The notes under the pieces: generated by a model
Seen by the model: the letters and a program-made list of their open reading frames with translations, nothing else
The model's database searches: none
What the model was told of the DNA's origin: nothing
Position numbers and translations under genes: made by a program
From: CADEFQ01 sp050249415
GTDB lineage: Bacteria; Pseudomonadota; Gammaproteobacteria; Steroidobacterales; Steroidobacteraceae
Assembly (NCBI GenBank): GCA_050249415.1
Contig: JBFWQO010000005.1
Location: 62,001 to 126,000, forward strand
Length of the DNA: 64,000 nt
Direction: 5' to 3'
Shown here: piece by piece, positions 1 through 10,880 of the stretch
Numbering within the stretch: the stretch's first letter is position 1
Layout: each line of letters starts with the position of its first letter

Positions 1-707
1 AGTTGGCCCATCGTGAGCCACTGGTCTGCGAAATAGCCGATCTGCTGGTCGGGCACCCGCCAGAATTCGACCAGCATGCGCGCGAGGCTGTAGATCACGA
101 GGAAGAGCCCCGAGGGCGCGAGTCGCGGCCGCGGTTTCATCGTGAACCACCAGAGCACCGCGAACAGCAGCAGGCCCTCGAGCCCGGCTTCGTACAGCTG
201 GGTCGCGTGACGCACCTCGCCGTCCACCTCGAAGCCCCAGGGCACGGTGGTCACACTGCCCCAGAGCTCGCCGTTCACGAAGTTGCCGATGCGGCCCGCG
301 AACAGCCCGATCCCCGGCAGGGGCGCCATGAAATCGAACACGTCAGCGACATTGCGCCTGCGCCGCCACGCGAAAACCGCCACCGCGACCAGCACGCCCG
401 CGAGCCCGCCGTGGAACGACATGCCGCCCTGCGTGATCTTGAGCGGATAGAACGGATCCTGCGCCCAGTAGCCGAGCCCGTAGAACAGCACATAGCCGAT
501 CCGCCCGCCGAGGATCACGCCGAGCATCGCGAAGAAGATGACGTCGTCGACGTCCTGGGCCTTCCACGTGGAACCCGGCCGCGCCGCGCGGCGCCGCCCG
601 AGCCACCACGCCGCGACGAAGCCGACGAGATACATGATGCCGTACCAGTGGACCTTCACGGGCCCCACCTGGAACGCGATCGGATCGAAGCCGGGATAGT
701 GGATCAT
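1..707 (-). CDS. lgt: Prolipoprotein diacylglyceryl transferase, 3' end outside window
   Basis: Inner-membrane enzyme that transfers diacylglycerol from phosphatidylglycerol to the lipobox cysteine of prolipoproteins, the first step of lipoprotein maturation. The frame opens at ATG 707 (MIHYPGFDPIAFQVG) and stays open to base 1, giving about 235 residues of a family usually 260-300 long. Seen are hydrophobic segments, the GGMSFHGG loop and the Lgt signature GRIGNFVNGELWG, whose Arg and Asn are essential in the family. It lies 10 bases beyond the end of rlmI on the same strand, so both may be read leftward together. Identification is firm; only the C-terminus is missing. Confidence 0.95.
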   Translation of the reverse strand, partial: MIHYPGFDPIAFQVGPVKVHWYGIMYLVGFVAAWWLGRRRAARPGSTWKAQDVDDVIFFAMLGVILGGRIGYVLFYGLGYWAQDPFYPLKITQGGMSFHGGLAGVLVAVAVFAWRRRRNVADVFDFMAPLPGIGLFAGRIGNFVNGELWGSVTTVPWGFEVDGEVRHATQLYEAGLEGLLLFAVLWWFTMKPRPRLAPSGLFLVIYSLARMLVEFWRVPDQQIGYFADQWLTMGQ

Positions 708-717
708 GCGGGGCAGT

Positions 718-1899
718 CTAGCCGGTCACGACGCGACAGAAGAAAGCTTTGAGGTAGCGCGTCTCGGGAATCGCGGGATGGATCGGGTGGTCGGGCGCCT
801 GCCCGCCGACCGCGACCACCTGCACGAAGCGCGACACATGGCGGGCCGCGCCCTGGATGGCCGCGAGCAGGTCGCCTTCCGCGAGATGCCAGGAACACGA
901 GCAGGACACGAGCAGTCCCTCGTCATCGAGCAGGCGCAGCGCGAGCTGGTTCAGCTTGCGGTAGGCCGCCTGCGCCTTCGGGAGGTCCTTGCGGCGCTTC
1001 GCGAATGCCGGTGGGTCGAGCACGATCGCATCGAACCGGCGGCCCGAGGCCGCGAGCGATTCGAGCACATCGAACGCATCGCCCTTCATCGTCTCGAGCG
1101 CGTAACCGTGTCGCCCCGCATTGGCGAGCGCGGCTTCGAGCGCGCCCGCCGAGGCATCGATGCAGGCCGCTTCGCGGGCCCCCGCCGAGAGCGCCGCGAT
1201 CGCCCATCCGCCGGCATAGGCGCAGACATCGAGCACGCGCGCGTCGCGCGGCAACAGCGTTTGCCAGCGCGCGCGATTGGCGGCCTGGTCGTAGAACCAG
1301 CCGGTCTTCTGCCCCTCGCCGAGGGGCGCCGTGAACGTGATGCCGTTCTCGACGATCCCGAGCGTCGCCGGCAGCGTGCCGACCGCGACCGACATCTGCT
1401 TCGGGAGTCCCTCGAGATCGCGCGCACCGGTGTCGTTCTTCCACACGAGCGACCGCGGTGCGACGACTTCGCGTATCGCCGCCTCGATGTCGGCCCGGCG
1501 CGCTTCCATGCCGGCGGTGGCGATCTGGCCGACGACGACGTCGCCGTAACGATCGAGGACCAGGCCCGGCAGTTCGTCGGACTCGCCGAATACGAGCCGG
1601 TAGTGGGGCGTCGCGTACCACTTCGCACGCAGGCGTTGCGCCCGCCCGATCCTCGCCGCGAGAAAGGCGCGGTCGGGCATGCGCCGCTCGTCGCGCGACA
1701 GGAGCCGCGCGCATATGAGCGCGTGCGGATTGACGTAGCCGTAGCCGAGGAACGCGCCGCGGTCGCTGACGACGCGCGACGTCATGTCGGGCGTGAAGGC
1801 GGTGAGCGGCGTCGCTGCCGTGTCCACCTCGTTGCTGAAGATCCACGCGTGGCCCGCGCGCAGGCGCCGGTCCTCGCCTTTTTTCAAGCGCAGTTCCAT
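718..1899 (-). CDS. rlmI: Class I SAM-dependent rRNA methyltransferase, RlmI family
   Basis: Predicted 23S rRNA m5C methyltransferase (C1962 in E. coli), 393 residues, the usual family length. An N-terminal PUA-like domain (MELRLKKGEDRRLRAGHAWIFSNEV) is followed by an EEHUD-like middle and a Rossmann methyltransferase domain. That domain has the SAM loop DVCAYAGGWAIAA, motif IV IVLDPPAFAKRRKD and the catalytic-cysteine motif SCSCSWHL. It diverges from the gene at 1918 with only 18 bases between start codons, so the two promoters must overlap each other or the coding regions. Function is assigned from family motifs. Confidence 0.92.
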   Translation of the reverse strand: MELRLKKGEDRRLRAGHAWIFSNEVDTAATPLTAFTPDMTSRVVSDRGAFLGYGYVNPHALICARLLSRDERRMPDRAFLAARIGRAQRLRAKWYATPHYRLVFGESDELPGLVLDRYGDVVVGQIATAGMEARRADIEAAIREVVAPRSLVWKNDTGARDLEGLPKQMSVAVGTLPATLGIVENGITFTAPLGEGQKTGWFYDQAANRARWQTLLPRDARVLDVCAYAGGWAIAALSAGAREAACIDASAGALEAALANAGRHGYALETMKGDAFDVLESLAASGRRFDAIVLDPPAFAKRRKDLPKAQAAYRKLNQLALRLLDDEGLLVSCSCSWHLAEGDLLAAIQGAARHVSRFVQVVAVGGQAPDHPIHPAIPETRYLKAFFCRVVTG

Positions 1900-1917
1900 T
1901 GACGTATTCTAGCCGAC

Positions 1918-3984
<2,067 letters not shown>

Positions 3985-4441
3985 CCGCGACACCGAGCAC
4001 CTCGAAGTGCGCACCGCGCACCAGCGGGCCGCTGCCGATGAACGCGCGTGCCGGGAACCCGCCCTTGAAGTAGCCGCTGTACACGCGGTTGAAGACGTCG
4101 TACAGGCCGAGGTCCGGGCAGAACACGGTCACCGAGACGAGGTCGTCCATCGTGAAGCCCGCTGCTTCGACCGTCTTGCGGATCCCGTCCATCACGAGAC
4201 GCGCCTCGGCCTCGGCATCGGCCGGCGGCAGCATCGTTTTCGGTTCGAGGCCGAGATGCCCGGCCACGTAGAGCGTGTCGCCTGCGCGCACCGCATTGCT
4301 GAAAGGCAGCGGCGTTCCGTCCAGCCGCTCGCCGCCGAAGTGCTCGCGATCCGTGCCGCCCGCCACGGCCGCACCGCACAGCGCGAGCCCCATCACCACA
4401 CCGAAGACCGTGTTACGCATGCTCTGCCCTCCTGCTGTTCA

Positions 4442-4912
4442 CTAAACACCGAGCTCGCGCCGCAGTGCCGCCGCGAGCGGCGTGCCCGCCGCCGCGTCGA
4501 ACGGCGCGGCGCGCGCCCAATCGTACGCCCAGGGCTGCGCGCTGCGCAGCGCCTCGGGTTCGTCGGCGTAGCGCGGAATCACGTGCGCATGCAGCGCCGG
4601 CTCGACGTTGCCGAAAATCGCGTAATTGATGCGTACCGCCGCCGTCGTCGCGAGCAGCGCATCGCCGAGGCGCGCCATGTCCGCGAGAAACAGTGCGCGT
4701 GCGGGCTCCGTGAGCGCGTTGAGCTGCGGCACGACCGGGTCCGGCAGCAGCAGCAGGTAGCCGCGCAGGAACTGCCGGGGACCGAACACGGCCCAGCCCG
4801 AGCCGAGGCGCGCGAGGCAGCGCGGCTCGCGGCCGGCGCGCAGCGCCTCGACGTCGCGGTGGATCGCGGTCTCGCCGTGCACGTGGACTCCGCTGTCAGA
4901 CACCGCCCGCAT
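4442..4912 (-). CDS. HIT-like nucleotide hydrolase family protein
   Basis: 156-residue protein resembling histidine-triad hydrolases. The region INYAIFGNVEPALHAHVIPRY holds an HxHxxP element similar to the HxHxH active site of HIT proteins, but the third His is replaced (H-A-H-V-I-P). The preceding segment FGPRQFLRGYLLLLPDPVV also matches the HIT fold. The usual substrates are dinucleoside polyphosphates or AMP conjugates; activity with an altered triad is uncertain. The start ATG at 4912 lies inside the end of the decarboxylase gene (17-base overlap), so translation is probably coupled. Confidence 0.72.
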   Translation of the reverse strand: MRAVSDSGVHVHGETAIHRDVEALRAGREPRCLARLGSGWAVFGPRQFLRGYLLLLPDPVVPQLNALTEPARALFLADMARLGDALLATTAAVRINYAIFGNVEPALHAHVIPRYADEPEALRSAQPWAYDWARAAPFDAAAGTPLAAALRRELGV

Positions 4913-6077
4913 CGCCCGGGCTGCGGTTCACCGCCACGACCGTAGCGCGCGGAAAGAAATTGAACTCCGACGCGCTTGCCCAGGTATAGGCGCCCATCGA
5001 ACGCCCGACGATCAGGTCGCCGGCCTTCAGGCGCGGCAGCATCAGGTTCTCGGCGATGACGTCGATGCTGTCGCAGGTCGGCCCGGCGAGGACCGACGGC
5101 AGGCGTTCCTCGCCCTCGCGCAAGGCTTCGACCGGATAGCGCGCGTGGTCGTACAGCTGGCCGCTGTAGGAGCCATACAGGCCGTCGTCGAGGTAGTACC
5201 ACCAGTGCCCTTCGCGCTCGGCGCGTCCCATCACGCTCGCGACGCCGATGGCGGCGGGACCGGCGATGTAGCGGCCCGGCTCCGCGATCACCCGCACGCG
5301 ACGCGGCAGCTGCGCGAGCGCCGCGCGCAGCGGCGCGCAGAAGCGGCCGATCTCGGGCGCACGCTCGCCATAGCCGATCGGGAAGCCGCCACCGATGTCG
5401 AGTGTGTCGAGCGGCCCGAGCCGCTCGCGGCGCGCCTGGGCGAGCAGTCGCCGGCAGGTTTCGATCGCCTCGAGGTGCTTCAGCGCATTGGGCGCCTGCG
5501 AACCGACATGGAACGACAGCCCACGCACGACGAGGCCGAGCCCGCGCGCGCGACGGGCGAGGTCGGGCAGCGCCTCCGGATCGCAGCCGAACTTGCGCGA
5601 CAGGTCGCATACGGCACCCGGGGCACGGAACGACACGCGCAGCAGCAGCTCGGCGTCGTTGCGCCAGGGAATGAACTTTTCGAGTTCGTCGACATTGTCG
5701 GCCACGAACACGCGCACGCCCGCGTGCACGGCATTGCGGATGTCCGCGTCCCGCTTGATCGGATGGGTGTGGATGCAGCGCGCCGGGTCGATCCCGAGCC
5801 GCGAGACGAGCTGCACCTCCCCCGTGGTCGCAAGGTCGAACGAGCCGCCCTCGTCGCGAATGGCCTCGATGACCGCCGCATGCGGCAATGGCTTCAGCGC
5901 GTAGTGCAGGCCGACGCCCGGCAGCGCACGCGCGAGGTTGCGGTACTGGGTGCGTACCCGCGCGCAGTCGACGATCAGGAGCGGCGAGCCGAACTCCGCG
6001 ACCAGCCGGCGGATGTGCTCGGGCGTGAACGGGTCGATCCAGCGGGGGGCGGAGCGCCGGCGGCGCGTCGTCTGCAT
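4896..6077 (-). CDS. Type III PLP-dependent decarboxylase (ornithine/lysine decarboxylase-like)
   Basis: Fold-III decarboxylase of 393 residues from ATG 6077 (MQTTRRRRSAPRW). An in-frame extension to 6224 is rejected because it is Arg/Ala-rich non-homologous sequence running into the divergent AAA gene. Seen are the PLP lysine in GLHYALKPLPH, the substrate loop RGLSFHVGSQ, the phosphate-binding glycines DIGGGFPIGYGE, EPGRYIAGP, and the catalytic cysteine region GPTCDSIDV. These fit eukaryotic-type ornithine decarboxylase and bacterial ornithine/lysine decarboxylases, making putrescine or cadaverine in the cytosol. Diaminopimelate or carboxynorspermidine decarboxylase is less likely. A HIT gene overlaps its 3' end. 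Confidence 0.85.
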   Translation of the reverse strand: MQTTRRRRSAPRWIDPFTPEHIRRLVAEFGSPLLIVDCARVRTQYRNLARALPGVGLHYALKPLPHAAVIEAIRDEGGSFDLATTGEVQLVSRLGIDPARCIHTHPIKRDADIRNAVHAGVRVFVADNVDELEKFIPWRNDAELLLRVSFRAPGAVCDLSRKFGCDPEALPDLARRARGLGLVVRGLSFHVGSQAPNALKHLEAIETCRRLLAQARRERLGPLDTLDIGGGFPIGYGERAPEIGRFCAPLRAALAQLPRRVRVIAEPGRYIAGPAAIGVASVMGRAEREGHWWYYLDDGLYGSYSGQLYDHARYPVEALREGEERLPSVLAGPTCDSIDVIAENLMLPRLKAGDLIVGRSMGAYTWASASEFNFFPRATVVAVNRSPGDAGGV

Positions 6078-6148
6078 TTGTGACGCATTGTCGGGAATGC
6101 GCGCCGGTGCCGCAAGCGCGCGCCCGGCATTTGTTACATTGCGCCTCC

Positions 6149-7654
6149 ATGCAGACGCCCCCTGCCGCCGATCCGCACACCGAGCTGCAGACGCTCCTGT
6201 CCTCGCGCGTCGCGCTGATCGCATTCGAGAGCCGCGACGAGCAACGCTCCCTCACCCTGCTGCGCGACGCGGCGGCGCGTGCGAGGCGTGCGAGCGGCTC
6301 GGGCGTGTTCGCGTGGAGCGCCACCGAGGGTTTGCGGCGCATCGATCGCGACATGGGCGCGCCACAGCGCCATCTGGCGGAGCCGGCCGTCCTGCTGCGC
6401 CACCTCAAGACGACGCCGATGCCGGGCGTCTACATCCTGCTCGACTTCCACCCGTACCTCGCCGATCCCGTCAACGTGCGGATGCTGAAAGATGCGGTGC
6501 AGGGTGCCCCGGACGGCGCTCGCACGGTCGTCCTCATGAGCCATGAGATCACGCTGCCGGCAGAGCTCGCGCCGCTCGCCGCGCACTTTCGCCCGGCGCT
6601 GCCCGAGGCGAACGAACGGCGGATGATCGTCACGCGTGTATTCGACGAATGGCAGCGCCAGCACCGCGGCCGCGCGCCGAAGGTCGACCGCGACGCGCTC
6701 GCGCAGATCGTCGACAACCTCGCGGGACTCACGGCCGCCGACGCCGAGCGGCTCGTGCGCCGCGTGCTCTATGACGACGGGGCGATCACCGCCGCCGATC
6801 TCGCCGCCGTGCAGGCAGGCAAGTACGAGCTGCTCAACCGCCACGGCACGCTCGACTTCGAGCCCGATACCGCGCGCTTCGCCGACATCGGTGGCCTCGC
6901 GAACCTGCGCCGCTGGGTGGAAACCCGCAAGGCCGCCTTCGACGGCAGCGCCCCGGGGCTCGAGGCGCCGCGCGGCGTGCTGCTGCTCGGCGTGCAGGGC
7001 TGCGGCAAGAGCCTCGCCGCGCGCGCGGTTGCCGGCCTGTTCGGCGTGCCGCTGCTGCGCTTCGATTTCGCGGCGCTCTACAGCAAGTGGCAGGGCGAAT
7101 CCGAGCGCAACCTGCGCGAGACCCTCGCCTCGGCCGACGCACTCGCCCCCTGTGTCCTCTGGATCGACGAGATCGAAAAGGCGCTCGCGGCCGGCGACGG
7201 CGACACCGGCTCGGGCCGGCGCATCCTCGGCGCATTCCTCACGTGGATGGCCGAGCGGCGCTCGGCCGTGTTCATCGTCGCGACCGCGAACGACGTGACG
7301 GTGCTGCCGCCCGAACTGCTGCGCAAGGGCCGCTTCGACGAAGTGTTCTTCGTCGACCTGCCGGATGCCGCGACACGCGCGGCGATCCTTGCAATCCACG
7401 CGCGCCGGCGCGAGATCCCGTTGACGCCCGCGGAGGCATTGCAGCTCGCGCGCGCATCCGCCGGATTTTCCGGCGCCGAACTGGAACAGGCGATCGTGGC
7501 CGCCCGCTACACCGCGCATTCGCAGGATGCACGGCCCGATGCCGCGGCGATCGCGCGCGAAATCGGCGCGACGCGGCCGCTCGCCGTGCTGATGGCCGAA
7601 CAGGTGGCGGCGCTGCGCGCCTGGGCGCAGGACCGCACGGTACCCGCCGGTTGA
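6149..7654 (+). CDS. AAA-family ATPase (Ycf46-like)
   Basis: 501-residue cytosolic ATPase. The first 230 residues are a poorly characterised N-terminal domain. The AAA module follows, with Walker A LLGVQGCGKSLAAR (about 280-289), Walker B VLWIDEIEKAL (about 338-344), a sensor FIVATANDV and the Arg-finger region LLRKGRFDEVFF. This architecture matches the Ycf46-like AAA proteins common in proteobacteria and cyanobacteria, whose substrate is unknown. The start is ATG 6149; the upstream ATG at 6080 would add 23 residues that look non-coding. Its stop overlaps the TTG start of the CAP lipoprotein gene (TTGA), suggesting translational coupling. Confidence 0.85.
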   Translation: MQTPPAADPHTELQTLLSSRVALIAFESRDEQRSLTLLRDAAARARRASGSGVFAWSATEGLRRIDRDMGAPQRHLAEPAVLLRHLKTTPMPGVYILLDFHPYLADPVNVRMLKDAVQGAPDGARTVVLMSHEITLPAELAPLAAHFRPALPEANERRMIVTRVFDEWQRQHRGRAPKVDRDALAQIVDNLAGLTAADAERLVRRVLYDDGAITAADLAAVQAGKYELLNRHGTLDFEPDTARFADIGGLANLRRWVETRKAAFDGSAPGLEAPRGVLLLGVQGCGKSLAARAVAGLFGVPLLRFDFAALYSKWQGESERNLRETLASADALAPCVLWIDEIEKALAAGDGDTGSGRRILGAFLTWMAERRSAVFIVATANDVTVLPPELLRKGRFDEVFFVDLPDAATRAAILAIHARRREIPLTPAEALQLARASAGFSGAELEQAIVAARYTAHSQDARPDAAAIAREIGATRPLAVLMAEQVAALRAWAQDRTVPAG

Positions 7655-8214
7655 GCCACGAGCGCCACGCCCGTCTGTCCCTCGCGCTCGGCGTGCTGGC
7701 GCTCGGCGCACTGGGAGTCGGCGCGCTGGGGGTCGGCGCGTGCGCGACGACCCGGGCGCCCGTGCAGCTCGCGCCGCCACGCGCGCAGGATGCCGCCGCC
7801 GTCGGCGCGCGGGTGCTCACGCTCGTCAATCGCGCGCGCGCCAGGCCGCGTCGCTGCGGCCCGAAGGCGGTTCCCGCCGCCTCGCCGCTCGTCCGCGAGG
7901 CGCAGCTCGATGCGGTCGCGCTCGCCTATGCGCAGGAACTCGCCCGACTCGGCCGCTTCGAACACCGCGGCGCGGACGGCAGGCAGCCCCGCGACCGGGT
8001 GGCGCGCAGCGGCTATCGCGCACGCATCGTCGGTGAGAACCTGGCGGCCGGGCCGACCACCGCCGATGAGGTGATCGACGGCTGGCTCGCAAGCCCGGGC
8101 CACTGCGAGAACGTGATGGAGGCGCGCTTCACGCAGATGGGCATCGCGTATGCCGTGAACCCGGCGAGCCGCTACGGCATCATCTGGGTGCAACTGTTCG
8201 CCGCGCCGCGCTAG
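7651..8214 (+). CDS. CAP/SCP-domain lipoprotein
   Basis: About 187 residues from TTG 7651, which overlaps the AAA stop as TTGA. This start yields a signal peptide with a lipobox-like VGAC, so the protein is probably a lipoprotein. The mature part is a CAP (CRISP/antigen-5/PR-1) domain with the conserved SPGHCENVMEARFTQMGIAY and the His of FEHRGADG. Bacterial CAP proteins of this YkwD-like type are extracytoplasmic, and their activity is mostly unknown. The signal region is encoded by a near-repeat of Leu-Gly-Val-Gly-Ala. The stop codon forms a shared CTAG with the convergent TPR gene. Confidence 0.8.
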   Translation: MSHERHARLSLALGVLALGALGVGALGVGACATTRAPVQLAPPRAQDAAAVGARVLTLVNRARARPRRCGPKAVPAASPLVREAQLDAVALAYAQELARLGRFEHRGADGRQPRDRVARSGYRARIVGENLAAGPTTADEVIDGWLASPGHCENVMEARFTQMGIAYAVNPASRYGIIWVQLFAAPR

Positions 8215-9848
8215 CGCGGCGTGATGAAATCCCGTGCTTCCTCGAGTGCCGGCTGCCGCGTGCCGTTGGCGGCGACCTCGAGCAACTGCGCGTAGTGGGC
8301 GCGCGCCTGCGTGGCATCGCCGAGCGCCCGCGCCGCGCGGGCCGCGCCGAGGAGGCTGTTGAAACGTCGCGGATACAGCTCCAGGGCGCGCCGGTATGAA
8401 GCCAGCGCCTCGGCGGGCTGCGCGAGTTCGAGATACAGGTCACCGAGCAATTCGTAGGCGGGCAAAGTGGGCCCGGGCGTCACGGCGTGCTTCGGGGTCG
8501 ACGCTTCGAGCTCGGCCGCCTCACGCATGAGCGCCACACCCGATGCCGTTTGCCCCGCTGCGTACGCACTCCACGCGTTCAGTTCGAGCGCGAGGATGTG
8601 GATGCTTTGCGCGAACAGTTCCTCGCCGGAGTCGCGCGTCGCACGCTCGAGCAGCGCGAGGCGCTCGCCGGCCGCCTTCGCCACGTCGAGCTGCGCGAGG
8701 TGCGCCGCGCCGAGTCCGTGCGCGAACCAGGTGATCGCCTCGGGCCATCGGTAGCGGTCCCAGTCGAGAGTCGCCGGCGTGCGGGGGGCGAGCGCGGCGG
8801 CCTCGGCCCACGCGTGTCGCTCGAGCGCGTACCGGGCCGGGATCGACGACAGGTGAAAGGCCGTCTTGAAGGTCGGCTCGAGACGGGTCGTCGTCCGCAG
8901 GCGTTGCCACTGCCGCGCCGCCTCGTCATCCGCACCCTGCTGGAGGTGCGCGTAGACGAGATACTCGATGGCATGCGGGAACTCGTCCCAGACGTACTCG
9001 CCGTGTTCGCCGGCGGGGTGCTCGAGCGCCGCATCGGCGGCCTCGAGATTGCCGCGGATCACGCCGTCCCAGTCGCCGAGCCGCGTGAAGATGTGCGTCG
9101 GCATGTGCAGCGCGTGCGGATTGCGCGGCGCGACGGTCGCGTACTTGCGCGTGATGTCGAGCAGTTCGCGCTCGCGCCCCGGCAAGTCGTTCGCGTGCAC
9201 GAGGTAGTGCATCGCGCCCGGGTGATCGGGATTCCCCCCGTAGATGCGTACCAGGATGGCCGCGGCGCGATCCGCGTTCTCGCGGGATACCTTGTTGGCG
9301 GGCGCGGTTGCCAGCAGCGCCAGCGCATGGAACGCGCCCGCTTCCGGGTCCTGCGGCGCGAACTCGTAGAGCCGCCGCGATGCCTCGGCCCAGCGACGGA
9401 TCCGCAGCCAATAGTCGGACGCTGCCGGCTCGCGGAAGAACGCCTCCGCGGCCGCGATGAACAGCCGCTCGCGTTCGGTCGGCGGATCCAGGGCTTGGGC
9501 GCGCTGCACGGCCTGCCAGCCGCGCTCGAGTTCGGCGGGCCCGGGGCGCGTGGGCCACAGCGGATAGAACAGCGAGGTCGCGATCCCCCATTGCGCCATC
9601 GCGCAGCGGGGGTCGATCGCGGCCACCGCCTCGAACGCGGCGTGCGCCTGCGGATAGGTCATGTGGTGCAGCAGCGCGACCGCCCGATTGAATTCCAGTT
9701 GCGCCGCGTGAGAACAGCTCACCGGGAAGGCGACCGTGCCGAGCGCGTGATCGGCGTGGTCCACGCCTTGCGCCGCGCGCACGCCGCCGGCGATTGCGAA
9801 CGCGATCGCCGCCGGCATGAGGGTCGCGCAACGGGCCCGTCTGTTCAT
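8211..9848 (-). CDS. Exported tetratricopeptide-repeat protein
   Basis: 545 residues from ATG 9848, chosen because it opens a signal peptide (MNRRARCATLMPAAIAFAIAGGVRA). An upstream in-frame extension would run into ilvE. TPR-like helical repeats are visible near the N-terminus (QLEFNRAVALLHHMTYPQAH) and in the last 100 residues (ALASYRRALELYPRRFNSLL). The middle carries LHMPTHIFTRLGDWDGVIRG, typical of a widespread uncharacterised family. No catalytic motif is evident. It follows ilvE by 23 bases in the same direction and could be a distal member of the bkd operon, but a link to branched-chain catabolism is not shown. Confidence 0.8.
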   Translation of the reverse strand: MNRRARCATLMPAAIAFAIAGGVRAAQGVDHADHALGTVAFPVSCSHAAQLEFNRAVALLHHMTYPQAHAAFEAVAAIDPRCAMAQWGIATSLFYPLWPTRPGPAELERGWQAVQRAQALDPPTERERLFIAAAEAFFREPAASDYWLRIRRWAEASRRLYEFAPQDPEAGAFHALALLATAPANKVSRENADRAAAILVRIYGGNPDHPGAMHYLVHANDLPGRERELLDITRKYATVAPRNPHALHMPTHIFTRLGDWDGVIRGNLEAADAALEHPAGEHGEYVWDEFPHAIEYLVYAHLQQGADDEAARQWQRLRTTTRLEPTFKTAFHLSSIPARYALERHAWAEAAALAPRTPATLDWDRYRWPEAITWFAHGLGAAHLAQLDVAKAAGERLALLERATRDSGEELFAQSIHILALELNAWSAYAAGQTASGVALMREAAELEASTPKHAVTPGPTLPAYELLGDLYLELAQPAEALASYRRALELYPRRFNSLLGAARAARALGDATQARAHYAQLLEVAANGTRQPALEEARDFITPR

Positions 9849-9871
9849 CGGCGCAGGGACATCGCGCGCAG

Positions 9872-10876
9872 TCACACGCGCTCGATCCACCCCCGCGTAT
9901 CCGGTGACTGGCCGGTCTGCACCGCGACCAGCGCGGCGCGCAATCGCTGGGTCACCGGGCCGATCCCGCCGCTGCCCACCTGGTGCTCGCCCTGGCGCGT
10001 GACGAGCGTGCCGACACCCGCGAGCACCGCGGCGGTGCCGGACAGCGCCGCTTCGCCCGACTTCGCCCATTCGAGCATCTCGGCGACGTCGAACGCGCGC
10101 TCCTCGACGCGAAACCCCATGTCGCGCGCCATCGTCAGCAGCGAATCGCGTGTCACGCCGTGCAGGAATGACGTGTCGAGGCTGCGCGTGAGCACGTGCC
10201 CTTCACGCAGCAGCAGGAAGTTGGCGGCGCCCGTCTCCTGCACCGACCCGCCGGGGCAGAAGAGCACCTGGTCGACTGCGAACTCCTTGCGCGCCTCGAG
10301 GGTCGGGCCGAGGGCGGCCGCATAGTTGCCGCCCGTCTTCACCATGCCGAGGTGCGAGGCGGTGCGTGTCTTCTGGTCCTCGACGAAGATGCGCAGCGCC
10401 TTCGCGCCACCTGCAAAATAGTCCCACACCGGGCTCGCGAGCACGACCAGCAGCGCGCTCGTGCTGGGGGTGGCGGCGGCCCCGATGTTCGGCGTGGTGC
10501 CGATGAGCATGGGTCGCAGGTACAGCGCGCCGGGCGACTCGGGCACCTGCCCGCGGCAGGCGCGGATAACCTCGCGCACCATGTCCGCGAGCTGCGCCGC
10601 ACCGGGTTCGGGCAGCACCAGCTGGCGCGCGCTCTGGCGCATGCGCTCGATGTGCCGGTCCATCCGGAACACGCCGATGCTGCCGTCGGGACGCCGATAC
10701 GCCTTGAAGCCCTCGAAACACTCGCTGCCATAGTGCAGCACATGCGAGGCGGGGTGCAGCGGCAGCGGCGCCACCGGCTTCAGTTCGTGCGTCTGCCAGC
10801 GGCCGCCCTGGAATTCCGCCACCGCCATCTTGTCCGTGAGTACCGTGCCGAAGGCCGGTCGTGTCGCTTCTTTCAT
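9872..10876 (-). CDS. ilvE: Branched-chain amino acid aminotransferase
   Basis: 334-residue fold-IV PLP aminotransferase interconverting Val/Leu/Ile and their 2-oxo acids with glutamate. Seen are the N-terminal HYGSECFEGFKAYRR loop, the PLP lysine region GMVKTGGNYAAA, and the phosphate-binding end SGTAAVLAGVG. It starts 4 bases after bkdB and is clearly the last enzyme gene of the bkd operon, so here it probably feeds the dehydrogenase complex with 2-oxo acids. Length and motifs match the long (eukaryotic-like) BCAT subgroup. Confidence 0.92.
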   Translation of the reverse strand: MKEATRPAFGTVLTDKMAVAEFQGGRWQTHELKPVAPLPLHPASHVLHYGSECFEGFKAYRRPDGSIGVFRMDRHIERMRQSARQLVLPEPGAAQLADMVREVIRACRGQVPESPGALYLRPMLIGTTPNIGAAATPSTSALLVVLASPVWDYFAGGAKALRIFVEDQKTRTASHLGMVKTGGNYAAALGPTLEARKEFAVDQVLFCPGGSVQETGAANFLLLREGHVLTRSLDTSFLHGVTRDSLLTMARDMGFRVEERAFDVAEMLEWAKSGEAALSGTAAVLAGVGTLVTRQGEHQVGSGGIGPVTQRLRAALVAVQTGQSPDTRGWIERV

Positions 10877-10880
10877 CGTC

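Noticed and set aside
7675..7750. Short GC-rich near-repeat in the CAP lipoprotein gene.
   Set aside because: It simply encodes the Leu/Gly/Val/Ala-rich signal peptide.
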